Assembly (NCBI GenBank): GCA_035285585.1
Contig: JAYKGU010000315.1
Span: 1-64,000 of the forward strand
Origin: JAYKGU01 sp035285585
Lineage (GTDB): Bacteria; Cyanobacteriota; Cyanobacteriia; CAKZMO01
Direction of reading: 5' to 3'
DNA length: 64,000 bases
Part shown: positions 45,637 through 54,403 of the stretch, one piece after another
How positions within the stretch are numbered: the first letter of the stretch is position 1
How the letters are laid out: each line of letters starts with the position of its first letter
Program-made: the position numbers and the translations under genes
The notes under the pieces: model-generated
Databases searched by the model: none
Told to the model about the DNA's origin: nothing
What the model saw: the letters and a program-made list of their open reading frames with translations, nothing else

Positions 45637-46269
45637 GTGGCCGTAGGTATCCTTGGCACCAAACTCGGCATGACCCAAGTCTTCGATGACGAGGGCAGAG
45701 CTATTCCAGTCACCGTGGTGCAGGCAGGCCCCTGCACCGTCACACAAATCAAAACAGAGCAGACGGATGGGTACACCGCCATTCAGGTAGGCTACGGTAG
45801 CGTGTCCGAAAAGGCCCTGAATAGGCCGAAGCTGGGACACCTCAAAAAGTCTGAAACATCCCCGGTGCGCCACCTGCGCGAGTATCGACTCGCCCAGCCT
45901 GGTGAATTTGAGCTGGGGCAGCAAATTACCGTCGCCAGTTTTGAGGCAGGCCAGCTTGTAGACGTAATTGGCACCAGCATTGGTCGTGGATTTGCGGGCT
46001 ATCAAAAGCGCCACAACTTCCGTCGAGGCCCGATGGCCCACGGTTCAAAAAACCACCGTCTGCCCGGTTCAACGGGTGCGGGCACCACGCCAGGGCGCGT
46101 CTATCCTGGAAAGCTGATGGCGGGACGGTATGGCGGTACGCAGGTGACGATCCGCAAGCTGTCGGTTGTGCGGGTAGATACCGAGCGCAATCTTCTCTTG
46201 ATTAAGGGAGCTGTCCCTGGGAAGCCAGGTACGTTTTTGGACATCCGGCCTACAAAGACCTGGAAGTAA
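45637..46269 (+). CDS. rplC: 50S ribosomal protein L3
   Basis: L3 (210 residues) helps nucleate 50S assembly and reaches toward the peptidyl-transferase centre. Signatures: MAVGILGTKLGMTQVFD at the start, and FRRGPMAHGSKNHRLPGSTG then TPGRVYPGKLMAGRYGG in the central loop. The GTG at 45637 is chosen because GGGAG lies 11 bases upstream and the protein then begins like other L3; a GTG at 45628 is only two bases from that site. It is the first gene of the superoperon; rpsJ is not in front, as usual in cyanobacteria. Confidence 0.96.
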   Translation: MAVGILGTKLGMTQVFDDEGRAIPVTVVQAGPCTVTQIKTEQTDGYTAIQVGYGSVSEKALNRPKLGHLKKSETSPVRHLREYRLAQPGEFELGQQITVASFEAGQLVDVIGTSIGRGFAGYQKRHNFRRGPMAHGSKNHRLPGSTGAGTTPGRVYPGKLMAGRYGGTQVTIRKLSVVRVDTERNLLLIKGAVPGKPGTFLDIRPTKTWK

Positions 46270-46401
46270 GTGAGCTGGCTGTCGCGATCGCCCACAGCGC
46301 GATCGCATCCCGAAGGGTTTTACACACCGGATTAAAGCCGCTGGTGCCATCCTGGTCAGGGCAATCAAGATAATGGCGAGATGAAGTAAGGGGGAGAAAC
46401 A

Positions 46402-47034
46402 ATGGTGGATTGCGTTGTGAAAAATTGGCAGGGCGATGAAGTTGGCGCTGCTACGTTTGACTTAAATGTGGCCAGTGAAGAAAACGCGCCTCACATTGTG
46501 CATCGTGCCCTGGTGCGCCAGCTAGCGAATGCTCGCCAGGGGACGGTTTCAACCAAAACCCGCTCGGAAGTTCGCGGAGGCGGACGCAAGCCCTGGCGGC
46601 AAAAGGGTACGGGTCGGGCCAGGGCAGGGTCGATTCGGTCTCCGCTGTGGCGGGGAGGCGGCGTCATTTTTGGGCCAAAGCCGCGAGACTTTGAAATCAA
46701 AATGAACCGCAAGGAGCGGCGATTGGCCCTACGTACCGCTTTCCAGAGCCGCTCTGAAGACCTGATTGTGGTTGAAGATTTCTCCGAAGATCTGCCCCGT
46801 CCCAAGACAAAAGAATTGGCGATGGCCCTGGCTCGTTGGGGCGTCGCCAGTGACGCAACGGTGTTGCTAATCGTGGCCGAGCGTAGTGAGAATATCTACC
46901 TGTCTGCCCGCAACATGCAATCCGTTAAGCTCATCTCCGCCGCCAACCTGAACGTTCATGATTTGCTGGTGGCCGATCACATCGTGATCACCGCTTCCGC
47001 TTTAGAAGCCGTTAAGGAGGTCTACGATGCCTAA
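46402..47034 (+). CDS. rplD: 50S ribosomal protein L4
   Basis: L4 (210 residues) lines the exit tunnel and in some bacteria represses its own operon. The extended loop SEVRGGGRKPWRQKGTGRAR and GGGVIFGPKPRDF are diagnostic. The ATG follows GGGGGAGAA. The 3' end overlaps rplW by eight bases, implying translational coupling. The 132-base gap before it is long for this operon. Confidence 0.97.
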   Translation: MVDCVVKNWQGDEVGAATFDLNVASEENAPHIVHRALVRQLANARQGTVSTKTRSEVRGGGRKPWRQKGTGRARAGSIRSPLWRGGGVIFGPKPRDFEIKMNRKERRLALRTAFQSRSEDLIVVEDFSEDLPRPKTKELAMALARWGVASDATVLLIVAERSENIYLSARNMQSVKLISAANLNVHDLLVADHIVITASALEAVKEVYDA

Positions 47035-47329
47035 ATTTGACGCCCGCAGTTTGCCTGACCTGGTGCGCCGTCCCCTGGTCACAGAAAAGGCAACTATTCT
47101 CCTTGAAGACAATAAGTACGTTTTCGAGGTTGATCCCCGCGCCACCAAGAACGACATCAAAGCAGCCATCGAATCTCTGTTCGATGTCACTGTGGTTAAG
47201 GTCAATACACAAAATCCGCCCCGCAGGTCCCGCAGAATTGGTCGGTTTACGGGACACAAGCCCCAGTACAAGCGGGCAATTGTCACCCTGGCCGAAGATG
47301 ATGAAATTGTGTTGTTCCCTGAGGTTTAG
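47027..47329 (+). CDS. rplW: 50S ribosomal protein L23
   Basis: L23 (100 residues) sits at the tunnel exit and docks trigger factor and SRP. Signatures: LVRRPLVTEKATILLEDNKY, VDPRATKNDIKAAIE and GRFTGHKPQYKRAIVTL. Length is normal. It starts inside the last codons of rplD; AAGGAGG lies just upstream. Confidence 0.97.
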   Translation: MPKFDARSLPDLVRRPLVTEKATILLEDNKYVFEVDPRATKNDIKAAIESLFDVTVVKVNTQNPPRRSRRIGRFTGHKPQYKRAIVTLAEDDEIVLFPEV

Positions 47330-47410
47330 GGCGATCGCTCCCCTTAGGAATCTTCTTACCCGATAAACTTCTGCCGTTTTCGCTGTTACTGCCGTTATTT
47401 TTTCTGAGCT

Positions 47411-48274
47411 ATGGGTATTCGTTCTTTCCGACCTTACACCCCAGGCACCCGCGAGCGGGTCAATTCAGACTTTGCCGAGATTACTCGTAACGAACCCGAA
47501 AAGTCCCTTACCCGATATATTCACCGTTCCAAAGGGCGCAACAACCGGGGCGTCATCACCTGCCGCCATCGGGGCGGTGGGCATAAGAAGCTTTATCGCT
47601 TCATTGATTTCCAGCGCAATAAGCGCGACATTCCGGCTCAGGTCGTTTCTATTGAGTATGACCCAAACCGCAACGCCAGAATTGCCCTGGTTCAGTACGA
47701 AGACGGCGAAAAGCGCTACATCCTGCACCCAGCAGGGCTGACCGTTGGTAGCAGCATCATCGCGGGCGAGAACGCTCCGTTTGAAGTTGGCAATGCCCTG
47801 CCCCTTGGCAACATCCCCCTGGGAACAACAGTTCACAACGTCGAGATTTTCCCTGGTCGTGGTGGCCAAATCGTGCGGGCAGCGGGCACCTCAGCTCAGG
47901 TGGTAGCCAAAGAAGGAGCGTTTGTCACTCTGAAGCTGCCCTCCAGCGAGGTACGGCTCATACGTCGCGAGTGCTATGCCACGATCGGCCAGGTCGGCAA
48001 CGCCGATGTACGCAACACCAGCCTGGGCAAAGCGGGTCGAAAGCGCTGGTTGGGGCGTCGTCCGGAAGTTCGGGGTAGCGTCATGAACCCGGTTGATCAC
48101 CCCCACGGTGGTGGTGAGGGCCGCGCCCCCATTGGTCGGAGTGGGCCAGTCACCCCTTGGGGTAAGCCTGCTCTCGGTAAGAAGACTCGGAAGCGGAAGA
48201 AGCTCAGTAATTCCCTCATCGTGCGTCGCCGCCGCCGCTCTTCGAAGCGGGGTCGGGGCGGTCGTAACGCTTAA
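47411..48274 (+). CDS. rplB: 50S ribosomal protein L2
   Basis: L2 (287 residues) binds 23S rRNA near the peptidyl-transferase centre and is essential for subunit joining. Signatures: SKGRNNRGVITCRHRGGGHK, the RNA-binding middle GRGGQIVRAAGTSAQ, and the conserved C-terminal VRGSVMNPVDHPHGGGEGR with the catalytically important His. The basic tail GRGGRNA is complete. Confidence 0.97.
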   Translation: MGIRSFRPYTPGTRERVNSDFAEITRNEPEKSLTRYIHRSKGRNNRGVITCRHRGGGHKKLYRFIDFQRNKRDIPAQVVSIEYDPNRNARIALVQYEDGEKRYILHPAGLTVGSSIIAGENAPFEVGNALPLGNIPLGTTVHNVEIFPGRGGQIVRAAGTSAQVVAKEGAFVTLKLPSSEVRLIRRECYATIGQVGNADVRNTSLGKAGRKRWLGRRPEVRGSVMNPVDHPHGGGEGRAPIGRSGPVTPWGKPALGKKTRKRKKLSNSLIVRRRRRSSKRGRGGRNA

Positions 48275-48336
48275 TTTGCAACGATTAACTCTGAAGTTGT
48301 CTAAAGCAAAGTTTTCCTAGCTGTGGAGATGGTGCT

Positions 48337-48615
48337 ATGTCGCGCTCACTAAAAAAAGGCCCCTTTGTGGCTGATCACTTATTGAAGAAAGTTGAGGATC
48401 TCAACGTCAAGGGTGAAAAGCAGGTGATCAAGACCTGGTCACGGGCATCTACAATTTTGCCCCAGATGATTGGTCACACCATTGCTGTCCACAACGGACG
48501 GCAGCATGTCCCCGTGTTTGTCACCGAACAAATGGTGGGACATAAATTAGGAGAATTTGCCCCAACTCGCACTTTCCGTGGACACGCGAAGAGCGATAAA
48601 AAGGCACGTCGCTAA
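48337..48615 (+). CDS. rpsS: 30S ribosomal protein S19
   Basis: S19 (92 residues) contacts the tRNA and S13 in the 30S head. MSRSLKKGPFVADHLLKK and KTWSRASTILPQMIGHTIAV are family signatures, with GHKLGEFAPTRTFRGHAK at the end. The length is normal, and GGAGAT precedes the ATG. Confidence 0.97.
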   Translation: MSRSLKKGPFVADHLLKKVEDLNVKGEKQVIKTWSRASTILPQMIGHTIAVHNGRQHVPVFVTEQMVGHKLGEFAPTRTFRGHAKSDKKARR

Positions 48616-48673
48616 AGAAGGTTTATTAACTTGAACGGGTGGCTCAGGCTTGCCAACGCTGTAGGAGAACGAG

Positions 48674-49042
48674 ATGGTTGTCAGTACGGAATACGAAGTA
48701 AAAGCGATCGCCCGCTACGTGCGCATGTCACCGTTCAAGGTGCGGCGGGTTCTCGATCAAATTAGAGGACGCTCCTATCGGGAAGCGCTGATTATCCTGG
48801 AGTTTATGCCCTATCGGGCCTGCGAACCCATTCTGAAGGTGCTGCGGTCGGCGGTTGCCAATGCTGAGCATAACGAAGGTCTAGAACCCGCCAGCCTGAT
48901 AATCAGTCAAGCCTATGCCGATCAGGGGCCGGTTTTTCGGCGATTTCGCCCACGGGCACAGGGGCGGGCTTACCAAATTCGCAAGCCAACCTGCCACATT
49001 ACCATTGCCGTCGCTCCCTCCTTTGAGGACGACGACGAGTAG
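48674..49042 (+). CDS. rplV: 50S ribosomal protein L22
   Basis: L22 (122 residues) forms part of the exit-tunnel constriction. YVRMSPFKVRRVLDQIRGR at the start and the extended loop region RFRPRAQGRAYQIRKPTCHI are diagnostic. It has a short acidic tail FEDDDE. GGAGAACGAG lies before the ATG. Confidence 0.97.
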   Translation: MVVSTEYEVKAIARYVRMSPFKVRRVLDQIRGRSYREALIILEFMPYRACEPILKVLRSAVANAEHNEGLEPASLIISQAYADQGPVFRRFRPRAQGRAYQIRKPTCHITIAVAPSFEDDDE

Positions 49043-49106
49043 TTTGAAAAACTTCGTTGAATTCCGCTCTTAGCCATTCAGTTGCCCGTTGAACAGAGGA
49101 CAGATT

Positions 49107-49838
49107 GTGGGACAGAAGATACATCCAGTTGGGTTTCGCCTCGGCATCACGCAAGAACACCGCTCCAAGTGGTTTGCCGATTTTAAGCGCTATCCTGATT
49201 TGCTTCAGGAAGACTACAAAATCCGTGACTATGTGACGAAAACGCTGAACAATGCAGGCATTTCCGAGGTCTGCATCGAACGCAAGGCCGATCAGATTGA
49301 TCTGGAAATTCGTACCGCCCGACCTGGGGTGGTTGTCGGTCGGGGTGGTTCAGGGATTGAGCAGCTGCGGACTGGTCTGCAGCGCGAGCTGGAAGACAGC
49401 AATCGGCAGATTCGCATCAACGTCGTAGAAGTGGCACGGGTAGATGCGGATGCTTCGCTCATTGCTGAATATATCGTTCAACAGCTCGAACGGCGGGTTT
49501 CGTTCCGCCGCGTTGTCCGGCAGGCCATCCAGCGGGCACAGCGGGCGGGGGCTGAGGGTATCAAAATTCAGGTAAGCGGTCGTCTGAATGGTGCGGAGAT
49601 CGCCAGAACTGAATATACCCGTGAAGGCAAAGTGCCCCTCCATACGCTGCGAGCCGACGTTGACTATACCTATCGAACGGCCCAAACCACCTATGGCGTT
49701 TTGGGAATCAAGGTCTGGGTCTTCAAGGGAGAAATTATCCCTGGCCAGGAAGAAATTGCGGCTCCAGCGGCAACGCAGCCACGCCGCCGTCAACAGCGCC
49801 GTCGCCAGCAGTTTGAAGATCGTTCAAACGAAGAATAA
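49107..49838 (+). CDS. rpsC: 30S ribosomal protein S3
   Basis: S3 (243 residues) lies at the mRNA entry site. It starts VGQKIHPVGFRLGITQEHRS; the KH domain has GRGGSGIEQLRTGL, and the C-terminal domain has RRVVRQAIQRAQRAGAEGIK and GRLNGAEIARTEYTREG. GTG at 49107 is the start because AGAGGA lies seven bases upstream and the family begins here; a TTG 18 bases earlier would add six foreign residues. An Arg/Gln-rich tail closes it. Confidence 0.97.
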   Translation: MGQKIHPVGFRLGITQEHRSKWFADFKRYPDLLQEDYKIRDYVTKTLNNAGISEVCIERKADQIDLEIRTARPGVVVGRGGSGIEQLRTGLQRELEDSNRQIRINVVEVARVDADASLIAEYIVQQLERRVSFRRVVRQAIQRAQRAGAEGIKIQVSGRLNGAEIARTEYTREGKVPLHTLRADVDYTYRTAQTTYGVLGIKVWVFKGEIIPGQEEIAAPAATQPRRRQQRRRQQFEDRSNEE

Positions 49839-49887
49839 ATCTTACGCTACGAGTTAAATTTCAAGCGGCTTTTGAAGGTACGGAATC

Positions 49888-50307
49888 ATGTTAAGTCCTA
49901 AGCGAACAAAATTTCGAAAGCAACAGCGCGGGCGAATGCGGGGGCTGGCAACTCGGGGATCGAGTCTCAACTTTGGCGATTTTGCGCTGCAAGCGCTGGA
50001 ACCTGCCTGGATTACCTCACGCCAGATTGAGGCCAGCCGTCGAGCCATGACCCGCTACATCCGTCGGGGTGGCAAGATCTGGATTCGTGTGTTTCCCGAC
50101 AAACCCGTTACCATGCGTCCGGCGGAAACCCGCATGGGTTCGGGTAAAGGAAACCCAGAGTTTTGGGTAGCGGTGGTTAAGCCAGGACGCATCCTGTTTG
50201 AAATTGCCGGAGTGCCCGAAGCAACTGCCCGCGAAGCAATGCGTCTCGCCTCCTTTAAGCTGCCCATCAAAACGAAGTTCATTGCGCGCGAGCCGGAGGA
50301 GAGCTAA
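49888..50307 (+). CDS. rplP: 50S ribosomal protein L16
   Basis: L16 (139 residues) organises the A-site region of 23S rRNA. Signatures: MLSPKRTKFRKQQRGRMRG, RYIRRGGKIWIRVFPDKPVT and the conserved RMGSGKGNPEFWVAVVKPGR loop. The start ATG follows GAAGGT. It is followed by rpmC after two bases. Confidence 0.97.
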   Translation: MLSPKRTKFRKQQRGRMRGLATRGSSLNFGDFALQALEPAWITSRQIEASRRAMTRYIRRGGKIWIRVFPDKPVTMRPAETRMGSGKGNPEFWVAVVKPGRILFEIAGVPEATAREAMRLASFKLPIKTKFIAREPEES

Positions 50308-50309
50308 CG

Positions 50310-50597
50310 ATGCCCTTATCAAAAATTGGCGATTTTCGTCGCTTAAGTGACGATGAGCTAAACGAGCAAATCGTTGAAGCCAAAAGAAAGCTGTTTGAAC
50401 TGCGCTTTCAAAAAGCAACCCGCCAGCTAGAAAAATCCCACGAATTTAAGCATGCTCGTCATCGGATTGCTCAGTTAATGACTGTAGAGCGGGAGCGGGA
50501 GCTAGAGCGAGTGGCAGAAGAAGCCCAAGCGCTCGAATCTGAAGAAGCGGCTAGCGTTCCGTCTGTAGAGTCAGAGTCAACGATTGAGGAGGCGTAA
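50310..50597 (+). CDS. rpmC: 50S ribosomal protein L29 with acidic extension
   Basis: L29 lies near the tunnel exit. The helical-hairpin core occupies residues about 1-68: LSDDELNEQIVEAKRKLFEL, then LEKSHEFKHARHRIAQL. The remaining roughly 27 residues are an acidic Ser/Glu/Ala tail, longer than the usual L29 (65-75 residues). GGAGGA precedes the ATG, which lies two bases after the rplP stop. Confidence 0.95.
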   Translation: MPLSKIGDFRRLSDDELNEQIVEAKRKLFELRFQKATRQLEKSHEFKHARHRIAQLMTVERERELERVAEEAQALESEEAASVPSVESESTIEEA

Positions 50598-50603
50598 CCC
50601 CAA

Positions 50604-50855
50604 ATGGCAACCAAAGAAAGAGTTGGCGTAGTGGTAAGCGACAAGATGAATAAAACCGTCGTTGTCGCAGTGGAAAACCGGGCACCCCACCCCAAATACC
50701 GCAAAATTATAGTTCGTACTAAGCGATATAAGGCACATGACGAGGACAATCGCTGCCGAGTGGGCGATCGCGTCCGCATTCAAGAAACCCGTCCCCTCAG
50801 CCGCACAAAGCGCTGGATGGTCTTGGATGTCTTAGAAAGCGCCGCTGATATGTAA
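50604..50855 (+). CDS. rpsQ: 30S ribosomal protein S17
   Basis: S17 (83 residues) is a primary 16S-binding OB-fold protein. Signatures: RVGVVVSDKMNKTVVVAVE, HPKYRKIIVRTKRYKAHDE and GDRVRIQETRPLSRTKRWMV. Length is normal. GAGGAGG lies upstream of the ATG. Confidence 0.97.
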   Translation: MATKERVGVVVSDKMNKTVVVAVENRAPHPKYRKIIVRTKRYKAHDEDNRCRVGDRVRIQETRPLSRTKRWMVLDVLESAADM

Positions 50856-50905
50856 CTTGCTTTCCGTTTTCGTGTCCCCTCAAATCGTTATCCAGGAGAT
50901 CAGTC

Positions 50906-51271
50906 GTGATTCAGCAAGAGTCTTACTTAAATGTGGCCGATAACAGCGGGGCACGCAAGCTAATGTGTATCCGCGTTCTCGGGGGAAACCGCCGCTACGC
51001 CAATGTGGGAGACGTGATTATCGCAGTCGTTAAAGACGCGACTCCCAACATGGCTGTTAAAAAGTCCGATGTTGTGCGCGCTGTCATCGTTCGGACGAAG
51101 AAGGGGCTACAGCGTGATAGCGGCATGAGCATTCGGTTTGATGACAACGCTGCAGTGATCATCAACGCCGAAGGTAATCCACGGGGTACCCGTGTTTTCG
51201 GGCCGGTTGCCAGGGAACTGCGGGACAAAAACTTTACAAAAATTGTTTCGCTAGCGCCGGAGGTGCTCTGA
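50906..51271 (+). CDS. rplN: 50S ribosomal protein L14
   Basis: L14 (121 residues) sits at the subunit interface and binds silencing factor RsfS. It begins MIQQESYLNVADNSGARKLM and has AVIVRTKKG and the conserved ARELRDKNFTKIVSLAPEV end. The start is GTG with CAGGAGAT upstream. The TGA stop shares one base with the rplX ATG, indicating coupling. Confidence 0.97.
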   Translation: MIQQESYLNVADNSGARKLMCIRVLGGNRRYANVGDVIIAVVKDATPNMAVKKSDVVRAVIVRTKKGLQRDSGMSIRFDDNAAVIINAEGNPRGTRVFGPVARELRDKNFTKIVSLAPEVL

Positions 51272-51624
51272 TGGTAAAAAAAACGGCTAAGGCGGCAAAA
51301 GTTCGCCACAAAATGCACGTCAAAAAAGGTGACACAGTGCAAATCATCACTGGTCGGGAAAAGGGCAAAGTGGGAGAAATCCTCAAAACCCTGCCCGAGT
51401 CGAGCAAGGTCGTGGTGAAGGGCGTCAATATCAAGACCAAGCACGTCAAGCCGCAGCAGGAAGGGGAGTCGGGCCAGATTACCACCTTTGAAGCTCCTAT
51501 CCATAGCTCAAACGTCATGCTGTACTCAACCAAGGAAAAAGTGGCCAGTCGAGTCTGCTATACCTACAGCGAAGACGGACGAAAGGTGAGAATGCTGAAA
51601 AAAACCGGCGAGGTCATTGATTGA
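51271..51624 (+). CDS. rplX: 50S ribosomal protein L24
   Basis: L24 (117 residues) initiates 50S assembly. The KOW motif is in VKKGDTVQIITGREKGKVGE, followed by VVVKGVNIKTKHVKPQQEGE and SRVCYTYSEDGRKVRMLKKT. It starts on the last base of the rplN stop. Confidence 0.96.
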   Translation: MVKKTAKAAKVRHKMHVKKGDTVQIITGREKGKVGEILKTLPESSKVVVKGVNIKTKHVKPQQEGESGQITTFEAPIHSSNVMLYSTKEKVASRVCYTYSEDGRKVRMLKKTGEVID

Positions 51625-51747
51625 GTTGGCAGTGGATTAACCGCCCATTCCTCCCGCATTTACACCCGCCCCTGATTAAGCAACGTTAGACAGTTACGAA
51701 ATACGTGATCCCTGACCAAGCCCAGGGAATGGAAGGACACCCAAAAT

Positions 51748-52299
51748 ATGGCAACAAACCAACGATTGAAAACACTCTATCAGGAAACGATTATTCCCAA
51801 ATTGATGGAAGAGTTTCAGTACTCCAACATCCATCAGGTGCCCAAGGTGGTGAAGGTGACGGTTAACCGGGGATTGGGAGAAGCATCACAAAATGCTAAA
51901 GCAATGGAGGCATCCCTGGCCGAAATCGCTATGGTTACTGGTCAAAAGCCTGTTGTGACTCGCGCAAAAAAGGCGATCGCCGGTTTCAAAATTCGCAAAG
52001 GGATGCCGGTTGGCATCATGGTAACGCTGAGAGCCGAGCGTATGTATGCCTTCCTGGATCGCCTCATCAACCTGGCCCTGCCTCGAATTCGTGACTTTCG
52101 CGGGGTCAGCCCTAGCAGTTTCGACGGGCGGGGGAATTACACCCTCGGCCTGCGGGAGCAGATCATCTTTCCAGAGGTAGACTACGACAGCATTGACCAG
52201 ATTCGAGGCATGGATATTTCCATTGTGACCACAGCCAGCAGCGATGAAGAAGGCCGTGCCCTCCTTCGAGAAATGGGTATGCCCTTTCGGGAGAAATGA
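51748..52299 (+). CDS. rplE: 50S ribosomal protein L5
   Basis: L5 (183 residues) binds 5S rRNA and contacts P-site tRNA. Signatures: PKVVKVTVNRGLGEASQNAK, GQKPVVTRAKKAIAGFKIR, and GRGNYTLGLREQIIFPEVDY. The end matches the family (EGRALLREMGMPF). GGAAGGA lies before the ATG. Confidence 0.97.
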   Translation: MATNQRLKTLYQETIIPKLMEEFQYSNIHQVPKVVKVTVNRGLGEASQNAKAMEASLAEIAMVTGQKPVVTRAKKAIAGFKIRKGMPVGIMVTLRAERMYAFLDRLINLALPRIRDFRGVSPSSFDGRGNYTLGLREQIIFPEVDYDSIDQIRGMDISIVTTASSDEEGRALLREMGMPFREK

Positions 52300-52324
52300 C
52301 AAAGTTTCGTATTAAGAGGAAGCT

Positions 52325-52726
52325 ATGGCGTCTAATGACACAATTGCGGATATGTTAACGCGCATTCGAAATGCGAGTCTAGCTCGGCACCAGGAAACCA
52401 GGGTGCCGCTGACAAAAATGACTCGCAATATTGCCCAGGTTCTACAAAACGAAGGGTTCATTACGGGCTTTTCGGAGACGGGCGATGGTATCAAGCGCCA
52501 ACTGGTCATTTCGCTAAAGTACAAGGGCAGAAATCGTCAACCCATTATCCGAAAGCTCAGCCGCGTCAGTAAACCAGGACTGCGGGTCTACTCGAACCGT
52601 CGGGATTTGCCCCGTGTTTTGGGCGGCATCGGCATCGCCATCATCTCAACGTCCCACGGCATTATGACGGATCGGGAAGCCCGACGTCAGGGGATTGGCG
52701 GTGAAGTGCTCTGCTTTGTTTGGTAA
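52325..52726 (+). CDS. rpsH: 30S ribosomal protein S8
   Basis: S8 (133 residues) binds the central 16S domain and in E. coli represses the spc operon. MASNDTIADMLTRIRNASLA begins it, and STSHGIMTDREARRQGIGGE then VLCFVW closes it. Length is normal. rpsN is not present between rplE and rpsH, as in other cyanobacteria. Confidence 0.97.
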   Translation: MASNDTIADMLTRIRNASLARHQETRVPLTKMTRNIAQVLQNEGFITGFSETGDGIKRQLVISLKYKGRNRQPIIRKLSRVSKPGLRVYSNRRDLPRVLGGIGIAIISTSHGIMTDREARRQGIGGEVLCFVW

Positions 52727-52844
52727 GGCATCAACCTTCTTCAGAGGTTTGATGGGGGAAGGGTAGCGACGTGATCGGCAGCGCCTTTCCAAGAAAACAC
52801 GGCCTAACCGTCGGATTGCAAATGTGCTGCAAGGAGAATTATTT

Positions 52845-53384
52845 ATGTCTCGAATTGGTAAACGCCCCGTTCCCGTGCCGCCAAAGGTCACTGTCACAAT
52901 TAATGGGCAGCATGTGGCGGTGAAGGGGCCAAAGGGCGAATTGGCTCGCACGCTGCCCCCTGAAGTCGAAGTTGTTCAGGAGGGGGAAACCATTGTTGTC
53001 ACCCGGCGGAACGAATCCCGTCCTGCCCGACAGCGCCATGGCCTCTGCCGTACCCTGGTCGCCAACATGATTGAAGGGGTTTCTCAAGGCTTCCAAAAAC
53101 GCCTGGAGATTCAGGGCGTGGGCTACCGTGCCCAGGTGCAGGGGAAAAATCTTATTCTCAACGTCGGCTACAGCAACCCGGTGCAAATTGAGCCGCCCGA
53201 TGGCATCCAGTTCAGTGTCGAGGCCAACACAAACGTGATGGTTAGCGGCATTGACAAGGAGATTGTCGGAAACATCGCAGCCCGGATTCGGGCCGTTCGT
53301 CCGCCTGAACCCTACAAAGGTAAAGGCATTCGCTATGCCGGTGAGATGGTTCGACGCAAGGCAGGTAAGGCAGGTAAGAAGTAA
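52845..53384 (+). CDS. rplF: 50S ribosomal protein L6
   Basis: L6 (179 residues) lies near the GTPase centre. Signatures: MSRIGKRPVPVPPKVTVTIN, then LVANMIEGVSQGFQKRLEI, and near the end the conserved RPPEPYKGKGIRYAGE. AAGGAGAA upstream supports the ATG at 52845 over an in-frame start 21 bases earlier. The stop overlaps the rplR start by one base (TAATG). Confidence 0.97.
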   Translation: MSRIGKRPVPVPPKVTVTINGQHVAVKGPKGELARTLPPEVEVVQEGETIVVTRRNESRPARQRHGLCRTLVANMIEGVSQGFQKRLEIQGVGYRAQVQGKNLILNVGYSNPVQIEPPDGIQFSVEANTNVMVSGIDKEIVGNIAARIRAVRPPEPYKGKGIRYAGEMVRRKAGKAGKK

Positions 53385-53746
53385 TGAAAACAAGTCGTAA
53401 GGAAGCAACCCGTCGTCGTCACTCGCGGATCCGGCGCAAAGCCATCGGTACCTCCGAACGGCCCCGCCTCGCCGTCTTCCGCTCTAACCAACACATCTAT
53501 GCCCAGGTTATTGATGACAGCACCCACCACACACTGGTTTCAGCCTCTACCCTGGAGCCAGAGCTGAAGGCTGAGCTGGAGGCTAGCAACACCTGTGAGG
53601 CGTCTTCCAAGATCGGAGAACTGATCGCCAAGCGATCGCTCGAAAAAGGCATTACCAGCGTCGTATTTGATCGGGGCGGTAAGCTGTATCACGGTCGGGT
53701 AAAGGCTTTGGCTGAAGCAGCTCGCAACAATGGGCTTGATTTCTAG
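53384..53746 (+). CDS. rplR: 50S ribosomal protein L18
   Basis: L18 (120 residues) binds 5S rRNA with L5. RRRHSRIRRKAIGTSERPRL and FRSNQHIYAQVIDD begin it; SVVFDRGGKLYHGRVKALAE closes it. It is coupled to rplF through the overlapping TAATG. Confidence 0.97.
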   Translation: MKTSRKEATRRRHSRIRRKAIGTSERPRLAVFRSNQHIYAQVIDDSTHHTLVSASTLEPELKAELEASNTCEASSKIGELIAKRSLEKGITSVVFDRGGKLYHGRVKALAEAARNNGLDF

Positions 53747-53811
53747 CGATCGCCCTGCGATTGGCTAGGCTGGAGGGGAGAGCGTGGAACTGAATCTAGA
53801 GGAATAGGAGC

Positions 53812-54336
53812 ATGGCAAATCGTCGTAATAAAAACAATAAAGCGAAAGAGAAAGAGTCAGATTGGCAAGAGCGGGTAGTGCAAATTCGCCGGGTCACCAA
53901 GGTGGTAAAGGGCGGTAAAACTCTGAGCTTTCGTGCCGTTGTCGTCATTGGCAATGAGCGGGGTCAGGTAGGCGTGGGCGTGGGTAAGGCCAGCGATGTC
54001 ATCGGTGCGGTTAAGAAGGGCGTCGCTGATGCCCGTAAACATCTGGTCGATGTGCCTCTGACAAAATCCAACTCCCTCCCCCACCCCACCAATGGTGTCA
54101 GCGGTGGCGCACGGGTGATGATGCGTCCGGCAGGCCCTGGAACCGGTGTAATTGCTGGGGGTGCGGTACGCACCGTCCTTGAGCTGGCAGGAGTGCGGAA
54201 TGTCCTGGCAAAGCAGCTAGGCTCTAGCAACCCCCTGAACAATGCCCGAGCCGCTGCGGCTGCCCTTGATGTCCTTCGCACCTTTGCTGAGGTCGCTGAG
54301 GAGCGAGACATTGCTGTTGAGCAGCTCTATGCTTAG
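53812..54336 (+). CDS. rpsE: 30S ribosomal protein S5
   Basis: S5 (174 residues) helps decoding fidelity and mRNA unwinding. The double-stranded RNA-binding fold holds RVTKVVKGGKTLSFRAVVVI and GNERGQVGVGVGKASDVIGA. The second domain has RPAGPGTGVIAGGAVRTVLE. A Lys/Asn-rich N-terminus is normal. AGGAGC lies before the ATG. Confidence 0.97.
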   Translation: MANRRNKNNKAKEKESDWQERVVQIRRVTKVVKGGKTLSFRAVVVIGNERGQVGVGVGKASDVIGAVKKGVADARKHLVDVPLTKSNSLPHPTNGVSGGARVMMRPAGPGTGVIAGGAVRTVLELAGVRNVLAKQLGSSNPLNNARAAAAALDVLRTFAEVAEERDIAVEQLYA

Positions 54337-54403
54337 CCACGGCTATCTCTGCAAAATTTGACAAGAGTCATTACGAATCACTTGGTTGTCATTAGGTTAG
54401 GTC